Origin: Collimonas arenae
GTDB taxonomy: Bacteria > Pseudomonadota > Gammaproteobacteria > Burkholderiales > Burkholderiaceae_D
NCBI RefSeq assembly: GCF_000786695.1
Contig: NZ_CP009962.1
Coordinates: 3,162,001-3,226,000, forward strand
Direction: 5' to 3'
DNA length: 64,000 nucleotides
The position numbers and the translations under genes are program-made. The notes below the pieces were generated by a model. It saw only the letters and a program-made list of their open reading frames with translations. It did no database searches and was not told the origin of the DNA. Shown here piece after piece: positions 62,546 to 64,000 of this stretch. Every line of letters begins with the position of its first letter. Position 1 is the stretch's first letter.

Positions 62546-62609
62546 AGAAAGCACGGAAGACGCAGAAATAAACCTAGGAATATTTCCGCGCTTTCCGTGC
62601 TTTCCGTGG
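62546..62609. repeat. Imperfect inverted-repeat element (REP-like), copy 2
   Basis: Arms AGAAAGCACGGAAGACGCAG and CGCGCTTTCCGTGCTTTCCG form a long imperfect hairpin. Its design matches the 9749-9804 element. Located between the OlsB-like operon and the histone-like gene. Confidence 0.55.
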
Positions 62610-62672
62610 GCAGTTTTTGCCTGATATGCCGTAAAAACAACGACTTATAAAGCCTCACGCCATGCCCTGAGC

Positions 62673-63200
62673 TTATTTTTCTTTTTTCGGACGACCGGCC
62701 TTCACAGGCGGCAGACTAGCTACTGCCAGCTTCAGGTTTGCCAGGTCCAACTCACGGATCAGGGCAACGCCGACACGCAGCAATTCGCTCTTTTTCACTT
62801 CCAGGCCGGCCTTCAGGAAAGTCTTCTTGACGTCGGCCAGGACCTGATACTCATCGGCTGGCATGGTGAAACTGTCACGCACCAGCTTGGCCTTCTTGAC
62901 CTTGCCCTTCGCGTCCGGCAAAGCCTTCAGGCTTGGAGCCGGCTTGACGGCGATCGGCTTGGTGGCGAGCAACGGCTTTGGAACCGGCTTCAACACTGGC
63001 TTGGCTGCCAGCTTAGGGGCCGCCTTCGGCGCAACCTTGGCCACTGCCTTCACTGCCGGCTTTACCGCGGCCTTAACTGCTGGCGCCGCCTTCGGGCTGG
63101 CTTTGACTGCAGGCCGCGCTACTGGCTTGGCTTTGACAGCTGCTCTGACGGCGACTACAGGTTTTTTAACTGCACGTTTAACAATTTTACTGGCAACCAT
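62673..63200 (-). CDS. Histone H1-like lysine/alanine/proline-rich protein
   Basis: 175 residues. Residues 1-95 are a low-complexity tail of repeating KPAVKA-, PKAAPK-type words, lysine-rich and without acidic residues, as in bacterial histone H1-like (AlgP/HctB-type) DNA-binding proteins. Residues 100-175 form a folded domain with RDSFTMPADEYQVLADVKKTFLKAG and KKSELLRVGVALIRELD, conserved in Burkholderiales; it may dimerise or bind DNA like a ribbon-helix-helix. Likely nucleoid-associated. Repeat tails of this sort vary in length between strains. Confidence 0.75.
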   Translation of the reverse strand: MVASKIVKRAVKKPVVAVRAAVKAKPVARPAVKASPKAAPAVKAAVKPAVKAVAKVAPKAAPKLAAKPVLKPVPKPLLATKPIAVKPAPSLKALPDAKGKVKKAKLVRDSFTMPADEYQVLADVKKTFLKAGLEVKKSELLRVGVALIRELDLANLKLAVASLPPVKAGRPKKEK

Positions 63201-63383
63201 TCAATTCTCCATTAATAAATCGTATAAATAATATATACAATTCTTTGAGCTTCAGCAAGAGCAGCTTCATTAACAATGTAATCAAGAGCTTCATTTTCAG
63301 GCCCGTCAACATGACAATTTCATCAAGCGGTCATATTAAACAAGGACACTGCGACTCCTCCGCCACACTATTTCCTTTTTTTG

Positions 63384-64000
63384 ATGAACTTAAACTTGAA
63401 ACGTATTTTGCGCAAGTACCTGACTGGTTTTGCGTTATGCCTGCCGTTGCTGGCGCATGCCGCTGGCGACGAGATCGTGGTCGGCCAGGCCATCGACCTG
63501 TCCGGTCCGAACGCCGATCTGGGTCGCGACTACGTAGCGGGAATAAAGACTTATTTTGACGTCCTGAATACAAAGGGAGGCATCAACGGCCGTCGCATCC
63601 AGTATCTGGTCCGCGACGATCATGGACAGGCCGATTTGTCAGTCAAAGCCGTTGCCGAACTGATTGGACAGGCTCACGTCTCTTATCTGTTCGGTGGCGT
63701 CAGCGACGAGGTCACCCGGGCGGTGCTGAATTCGGCCGATTTCAAGCGCAGCGGCCTGACTTTATACGGCCCGCTGGCCGGCGCCGATTACCAGAAAAAC
63801 GACCGGGTTCTTTTCTGGCGTCCCAGCTACCAGCAAGAGATCCGCCATATATTTTCCCATTTCGACAAACTTGGCATCAAGGATATCGGCGTCGTTTACC
63901 AGGAATCGGCCGCCACCGCCGATGCGTATCAGCGCCTCCTGGAACAGATGAAGGAAACCGGCATCAAGCTCAGCGGCACCGTACACCTGACCAGCGACCA
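63384..64000 (+). CDS. Periplasmic binding protein (Peripla_BP_6 type), 3' end outside window
   Basis: Only the first 205 residues are in the window. After a signal peptide (LTGFALCLPLLAHA, cut before AGD) comes IVVGQAIDLSGPNADLGRDYVAGIKTYFD and NTKGGINGRRIQYLVRDDHG, the LivJ/LivK-like fold. It may be an ABC binding protein or the sensor part of a signalling protein. The start is at 63384. The gene is convergent with nothing in the window and divergent from the histone-like gene, with about 180 bases between. Confidence 0.85.
   Translation, partial: MNLNLKRILRKYLTGFALCLPLLAHAAGDEIVVGQAIDLSGPNADLGRDYVAGIKTYFDVLNTKGGINGRRIQYLVRDDHGQADLSVKAVAELIGQAHVSYLFGGVSDEVTRAVLNSADFKRSGLTLYGPLAGADYQKNDRVLFWRPSYQQEIRHIFSHFDKLGIKDIGVVYQESAATADAYQRLLEQMKETGIKLSGTVHLTSD

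Noticed and set aside
1..64000. CRISPR arrays
   Set aside because: No regularly spaced direct repeats of CRISPR type were seen; the only repeats are the two small inverted-repeat families, the tandem tRNA units and the terminase tails.

Overview
The window looks like a chromosome segment of a betaproteobacterium in the Burkholderiales, most likely family Oxalobacteraceae and close to Collimonas or Herbaspirillum. That placement is inferred from gene order and protein flavour (mltG-tmk-holB-pilZ, ygfZ next to a DUF4936 gene, phaC-phaB-phaR, ompR/envZ beside ispF-ispD) and not from a marker gene. Most of the window is dense, orderly housekeeping sequence.

Region 1 (1 to about 7.6 kb) is different. 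It is a decayed genomic island lying against the 3' end of a tRNA-Ser(UGA) gene at 7624-7713, and its far end is outside the window. Its cargo resembles antiviral defence genes: a DUF4365 protein (5' end cut off) overlapping a 377-residue protein I do not recognise, an FRG-domain protein, a GIY-YIG nuclease-like protein, a TIR-domain protein, and the frameshifted tail of what looks like a DUF3732 protein (the ATPase of ABC-three-component systems). The phage machinery is dead. A terminase large subunit cut at its Walker A motif is joined directly to an integrase that has lost everything except its last 79 residues. A second, frameshifted copy of the terminase 3' end lies at 2.6-2.8 kb, so the GIY-YIG/TIR cargo is bracketed by two terminase tails. 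This suggests that two related elements accumulated at the same tRNA.

Region 2 (7.7-21.8 kb) is core genome. It carries hemW-rdgB; an acetyltransferase; the mltG-tmk-holB-pilZ string, interrupted by a small inverted-repeat element; the divergent ygfZ-DUF4936-NRDE operon; small metabolic genes; a LysE exporter; a large membrane GGDEF-EAL protein; and a FeeM-like N-acyltransferase. Region 3 (22-31.9 kb) is transport: a liv branched-chain amino acid ABC operon in which the LivM permease and LivG ATPase are one polypeptide, a cold shock gene, an orphan peptide-type binding protein, an MFS exporter and a Tas-type aldo-keto reductase.

Region 4 (32-43 kb) holds a bile acid/sodium symporter-like protein, an ftrABCD-type ferrous iron uptake operon behind a good Fur box, two identical tRNA-Arg(ACG) genes each with its own near-identical terminator, a retropepsin-like/PDZ protein, a small secreted protein, ompR-envZ, and ispD-ispF. 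Region 5 (43-58.6 kb) has mfd, serB, small genes, a methyltransferase, metC, rimO, and the polyhydroxybutyrate genes phaC-phaB-phaR (no phaA here), then pgeF and rluD. Region 6 (58.7-64 kb) has bamD, then an overlapping three-gene operon (OlsB-like acyltransferase, PlcP/LpxH-like metallophosphatase, GT4 glycosyltransferase) that fits phosphate-sparing membrane lipid remodelling. It ends with two repeat elements, a histone H1-like protein and the 5' part of a periplasmic binding protein gene that runs off the window.

I consider the tRNA-Ser defence island, particularly the DUF4365 plus unknown-partner pair, the best candidate for an undescribed system. The lipid-remodelling operon and the repeat families are the next most interesting.
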